From Salinigranum rubrum (GTDB taxonomy: Archaea; Halobacteriota; Halobacteria; Halobacteriales; Haloferacaceae), in contig NZ_CP026309.1 in assembly GCF_002906575.1 (NCBI RefSeq), positions 3,658,001 through 3,722,000 of the forward strand: DNA of 64,000 nucleotides, given 5' to 3'. The notes beneath the pieces were generated by a model, which was given only the letters and a program-made list of their open reading frames with translations, did not search any database and was not told where the DNA came from. Shown piece by piece: positions 63,516 through 64,000 of this stretch (within the stretch, counting starts at the first letter, position 1; each line of letters starts with the position of its first letter). Made by a program: the position numbers and the translations under genes.

Positions 63516-64000
63516 ATGACAGAACTAGGTGGATTCCAAGACCGCGTGGCACGCGTCGACCTCTCGTCCGGCGAGGTGGCGTACGAGAGCGTCGACGACG
63601 AGGACGCGAAGAAGTACATCGGCGCCCGCGGACTGGGCGTGAAGTACGTGTTCGACCAGGGGCCCGACGTGGACCCGATGAGCGAGGAGAACCTCCTCGC
63701 GTTCATGAACGGCCCGCTCACGGGGACACAGGTGACGATGAGCGGCCGCATCGCCGTCTGTACCAAATCCCCGCTGACGGGCACCGTGACCGACTCTCAC
63801 CACGGCGGGTGGTCGGGGGCCCGACTCAAGTGGGCGGGCTTCGACGGCCTCCTCTTCGAGGGGAAGTCCGAAGAGCCGGTCTACGCCGTCGTCGAAGACG
63901 GCGAGGTCGAACTCAGGGACGCGAGCCACCTGTGGGGTAAGGGCGTCCACGAGACGAAGGAAGTCGTCGAGGAGGAGATGGACGGCTCGTACGGGAAGAA
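63516..64000 (+). CDS. aldehyde ferredoxin oxidoreductase, N-terminal part (cut by window end)
   Basis: The first 161 residues of a tungsten- or molybdenum-pterin oxidoreductase that oxidises aldehydes to acids with ferredoxin. GGFQDRVARVDLSSGEVAYE, then KKYIGARGLGVKYVFDQGPD, LLAFMNGPLTGTQVTMSGR and VTDSHHGGWSGARLKWAGFD follow the AOR N-terminal domain closely. The iron-sulfur cysteines and second pterin motif lie beyond the window. The 269-base gap before it (63247-63515) is AT-richer near the start; ATATAA at 63495-63500 is rather close to the ATG to be the TATA box. Confidence 0.92.
   Translation, partial: MTELGGFQDRVARVDLSSGEVAYESVDDEDAKKYIGARGLGVKYVFDQGPDVDPMSEENLLAFMNGPLTGTQVTMSGRIAVCTKSPLTGTVTDSHHGGWSGARLKWAGFDGLLFEGKSEEPVYAVVEDGEVELRDASHLWGKGVHETKEVVEEEMDGSYGK

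Overview
The window is chromosomal DNA of a halophilic archaeon (class Halobacteria). The evidence is very high G+C with acidic predicted proteins, Tat/lipobox (RR...LAGC) exported binding proteins, archaeal RNase P RNA, TATA-like boxes 26-30 bases before leaderless start codons, an archaeal dUTPase-like protein, an archaeosine radical-SAM enzyme, PilA-type pilins with the Halobacteria-type H-domain, and many haloarchaea-only DUF proteins. I cannot assign a genus. Nothing I see suggests a prophage, an insertion sequence, a CRISPR array or a recognisable defence island; most of the window is core-type chromosome.

Layout. 1-7740: end of a DUF5806 gene, a small acidic protein, then a complete peptide ABC transporter (one fused two-domain ATPase, binding lipoprotein, two permeases). 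7747-14194: membrane protein, dihydroorotase, lipoate-ligase-like enzyme, M23-like protein, thioesterase, nicotinamidase-like hydrolase, HExxH surface lipoprotein. 14311-18897: HTH-10 regulator, acyl-CoA dehydrogenase, nicotinate phosphoribosyltransferase, peroxiredoxin, AMMECR1 protein. 19067-19469: RNase P RNA. 19585-30346: metzincin lipoprotein, zinc-ribbon protein, mutL/mutS operon, and a MoxR-DUF58-transglutaminase operon. 30455-38774: aIF1, rhodanese, Nudix, DUF5809, DUF5810, RimI, aconitase, dUTPase-like protein, tRNA-Lys, a DUF7119-like protein and two overlapping micro-ORFs. 38990-46285: siroheme nitrite/sulfite reductase, DMT transporter, aldo/keto reductase, beta-CASP nuclease. 46602-47575: tandem type IV pilins. 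47629-53672: acetyltransferase, purU, purS, purQ, a 38-residue ORF, RaSEA and a membrane protein. 53745-55603: paired lipoproteins. 55664-64000: DoxX protein, spermidine/putrescine-type ABC operon, FAD-linked oxidase, M20 peptidase and the start of an aldehyde ferredoxin oxidoreductase.

Functional links: nicotinamidase-like hydrolase plus PncB suggest NAD salvage; PurU, PurS and PurQ feed purine synthesis; MutL and MutS are translationally coupled; MoxR, DUF58 and transglutaminase genes overlap by 4 bases each.

The most striking window-wide observation is that at least five genes are broken by single-base-type frameshifts. Four are repaired by adding one base to a G/C homopolymer, which points to assembly errors rather than decay. 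The best candidates for something undescribed are the leaderless, ATGA-coupled 29- and 57-residue ORFs at 38515-38774, the duplicated hairpin spanning the purQ start, and the roughly 100-residue insertion in the fused peptide-transport ATPase.
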